DNA of 64,000 nt from Holophagaceae bacterium (lineage in GTDB: Bacteria > Acidobacteriota > Holophagae > Holophagales > Holophagaceae), in contig JADJVL010000005.1 of NCBI GenBank assembly GCA_016710635.1, positions 62,001-126,000 on the forward strand. The letters run 5' to 3'. Made by a program: the position numbers and the translations under genes. Within the stretch, counting starts at the first letter, position 1. Every line of letters begins with the position of its first letter. Shown here in pieces: positions 62,597-64,000 of this stretch. Under the pieces are notes generated by a model. That model saw only the letters and a list, made by a program, of their open reading frames with translations, had not been told where the DNA came from and did not search any database.

Positions 62597-62757
62597 GCGT
62601 CGTAGCCCATGATCCGCAGGCAGCGGCGGCACACGGCCTCCTGGCCCTCGATGCCATGGTTGAAGTGCTGGAGCGTGTACTTGCAGCGGCACTTCTCGCA
62701 GACCTGGATGGCTTCCGTCGTGTCCTTGGGGGCGTAGAGATGGGTGGGATCGGGCAT
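62593..62757 (-). CDS. Small zinc-ribbon protein before mqnC
   Basis: The 54-residue frame starts MPDPTHLYAPKD and has CEKCRCKYTLQHF and later CRRCLRIMGYDA, two CxxC pairs about 22 residues apart, a compact zinc-ribbon pattern. AGGAG lies about nine bases before the ATG, and the stop overlaps the mqnC GTG by four bases. Codon use is strongly G/C at third position. These points support a real gene. Its role is unknown; coupling to mqnC is a hint only. Confidence 0.8.
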   Translation of the reverse strand: MPDPTHLYAPKDTTEAIQVCEKCRCKYTLQHFNHGIEGQEAVCRRCLRIMGYDA

Positions 62758-62804
62758 CGAAAGGCTCCTGGCTCCAGCCTATCGCGGCGGAGCCTCCCCT
62801 GGAA

Positions 62805-62836
62805 CGCCGAAGGGCCCCACGTGGGGCCCTTCGGCG
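62805..62836. terminator. Perfect 32-bp palindrome after hpf, probable terminator
   Basis: CGCCGAAGGGCCCCAC and its exact complement GTGGGGCCCTTCGGCG meet with no loop. It lies 16 bases past the hpf stop. No T-run follows on the minus strand, so it may end transcription by structure only, or bind a dimeric protein. Confidence 0.5.
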
Positions 62837-62852
62837 GCTCAGAAAACCTGGA

Positions 62853-63191
62853 TCACTCCGCCGGGGTCTCCACCAGTACCAGTTCTTTGGCCGAGCTGCG
62901 GTCGCGGCTGACTTTGCGGTCATGGACTTTGTGGGCCTGGGCGTCGAGCTTGTCCAGGGCCTCCGCGATGCTCTTGTACATGTCGGCGGTCTTGCTGCTG
63001 GCGACGAAGGCCCCGCGGCGGGTCTTGAGGGTGACTTCGGCCAGGTGCTGGTGGTGGCTGTCCACGCTGAAGATCACATGGACGTCGATGATGTCGTCGA
63101 GGTAGGTGGTCATCTTCTGGAGCCGCTCTTTGGCCGTGGCCTTGAGGGGTTCGGAAACGTCAACGTGGCGGCCGGTGAAGTGGACCTTCAT
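62853..63191 (-). CDS. hpf: Ribosome hibernation promoting factor, short form
   Basis: The 112-residue protein starts MKVHFTGRHVDVSEPLKATA and has VHVIFSVDSHHQHLAEVTLK and YKSIAEALDKLDAQAHKVHD, the HPF/YfiA fold. It lacks the long-form C-terminal dimerisation domain. HPF helps pair or silence ribosomes in stationary phase. It follows rpoN by 64 bases, the order seen in many bacteria. Confidence 0.94.
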   Translation of the reverse strand: MKVHFTGRHVDVSEPLKATAKERLQKMTTYLDDIIDVHVIFSVDSHHQHLAEVTLKTRRGAFVASSKTADMYKSIAEALDKLDAQAHKVHDRKVSRDRSSAKELVLVETPAE

Positions 63192-63255
63192 CGCGGGCTC
63201 CTTGGGAAGCGGGCCGGGTGGCCCTGGGACGGGGGGGATGGCGTGGGCGGGCGCA

Positions 63256-64000
63256 TCAGCGCCGGCGTCGCCGGGAGGCGGGAGGGATCTTCAGCTCCTC
63301 CCTGTATTTGTTCACCGTGCGGCGCGCCACCTGGATGCCGTCGCGGCCCAGGAACTGGGCGATGGATTCGTCGGAGAGGGGCTTGGCGGGGTCCTCCGCC
63401 GACACCAGGGCCTTGATCTTGTGCTTCACCACGGTGGCGCTCACGTCCACGCCGGTATCGGAGCCGAGGGAGGCGCTGAAGAAGTAGTTCAGGTCGAACA
63501 GCCCTTGGGGGGAATGGATGGTCTTGGCCTTCACCACGCGGCTGATGGTGCTCTCGTGGAAACCGGTGGCCTCGGCGACATCCCGCAGCACCATGGGGCG
63601 GAGCTTCTCGATGCCGTGCTCCAGGAACTCCTGCTGGAGCTCCACGATGCTGGCGGAGACCCGGAGGACGGTGCGGTTGCGGTCCTCGACCCCACGGATG
63701 AAGTCCCGGGCGGAACGGTAGCGTTCCCGGATGAAGTCCTTGTCCTGCTTCCCGTCCGCGGAGGCCAGGAAGCCGCGGTAGCCGGAGTTGACCTTCAGGC
63801 GGGGAAGACCGTCGTCGTTGAGGTAGACGCGCCAGCCCCCGTCCTCGCCACGGAGTACCACCACGTCCGGCTTCACCGTGCGCTCGCCCTCCGGATCGAA
63901 GGCGCGGCCGGGGGCGGGATGCAGGTGCCGCAGGGCGTTGAGAGCTTCCGAAAGTTCCTCCTCGGTGCAGTTCAGGGCCTTGCGGAGCTTGCCGTTGTCC
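63256..64000 (-). CDS. rpoN: RNA polymerase sigma-54 factor RpoN, 5' end cut by window edge
   Basis: The frame runs open to base 64000, so the N-terminal part is missing. Visible are the core-binding region end (KLRKALNCTEEELSEALNAL), RDFIRGVEDRNRTVLRVSAS, LRPMVLRDVAEATGFHESTI and the RpoN box VARRTVNKYREELKIPP at the C-terminus. Sigma-54 needs AAA+ activators and reads GG-GC promoters. No enhancer-binding activator is in the window. Confidence 0.96.
   Translation of the reverse strand, partial: DNGKLRKALNCTEEELSEALNALRHLHPAPGRAFDPEGERTVKPDVVVLRGEDGGWRVYLNDDGLPRLKVNSGYRGFLASADGKQDKDFIRERYRSARDFIRGVEDRNRTVLRVSASIVELQQEFLEHGIEKLRPMVLRDVAEATGFHESTISRVVKAKTIHSPQGLFDLNYFFSASLGSDTGVDVSATVVKHKIKALVSAEDPAKPLSDESIAQFLGRDGIQVARRTVNKYREELKIPPASRRRRR

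Noticed and set aside
59492..62605. 1037-codon plus-strand frame across the second kinase and mqnC
   Set aside because: Low-complexity shadow sequence; both minus-strand genes have intact motifs.

Overview
This is a GC-rich chromosomal window of about 64 kb from a diderm (Gram-negative type) bacterium. Lipopolysaccharide and outer-membrane genes (kdsD, a fused lptF-lptG, mlaEFD, tamB) show the diderm envelope. Ser/Thr kinases with TPR tails, a beta-propeller histidine kinase, the futalosine menaquinone enzyme MqnC, a divergent Hfq-like protein and SpoVG together suggest Acidobacteriota, probably class Holophagae (Geothrix/Holophaga-like). The taxonomy is inference; there is no rRNA gene here. 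I see no insertion sequence, prophage, integrase or CRISPR array, and most of the window is ordinary housekeeping chromosome.

Layout. 0-1 kb: 5' part of pntA, then tRNA-Met with a tandem repeat behind it. 1-10 kb: a secreted protein, a cyclophilin, tRNA-Ile2, a Lon-N-domain protein, kdsD, the fused lptFG gene, an Fe-S membrane protein and mnmA. 10-17 kb: tRNA-Cys and tRNA-Gly, a Fur regulator, a PilS-like kinase, an Hfq-like protein, pdxA, a class IV aminotransferase-like gene and a degenerate sensor kinase. 17-24.5 kb: glmU (frameshifted), mlaEFD, a DUF116 protein, a UbiA prenyltransferase, pgeF and spoVG. 24.5-34 kb: tRNA-Gln, a thiolase, a VIT-type transporter, class I aldolase, a GAF protein, a Kir channel, rlmF and small genes. 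34-44 kb: a GT4 plus GH130 mannoside pair, class II aldolase, a Ppx/GppA phosphatase, a LeuA-like enzyme, an OPA-type transporter and a HAD phosphatase. 44-48 kb: the dnaG (frameshifted) and rpoD pair. 48-64 kb: a giant propeller kinase, a Ser/Thr kinase with a zinc ribbon, tamB, two paralogous kinase-TPR genes, mqnC, a tiny zinc-ribbon protein, hpf and the 3' part of rpoN.

The most unusual signal is a repeat family behind three of the five tRNA genes (Met 606-932, Cys 9837-9982, Gln 24619-24802). Each unit has, in order: a terminator hairpin, an inverted copy of the host tRNA's own T-arm, a shared core close to ATGGCGGSCCGGTAGSGG, extra hairpins, and a direct copy of the host tRNA 3' end. 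The tRNA-derived parts differ between loci and match the local tRNA, while the core is constant. I know of no described element with this design.

Other points: single-site frameshifts in two normally essential genes (glmU, dnaG) probably reflect sequence or assembly errors. AT-rich patches lie inside otherwise GC-rich genes at 3.7-6.3 kb. Several genes have a TANNNT hexamer 6-7 bases before the start codon, which suggests leaderless transcripts.
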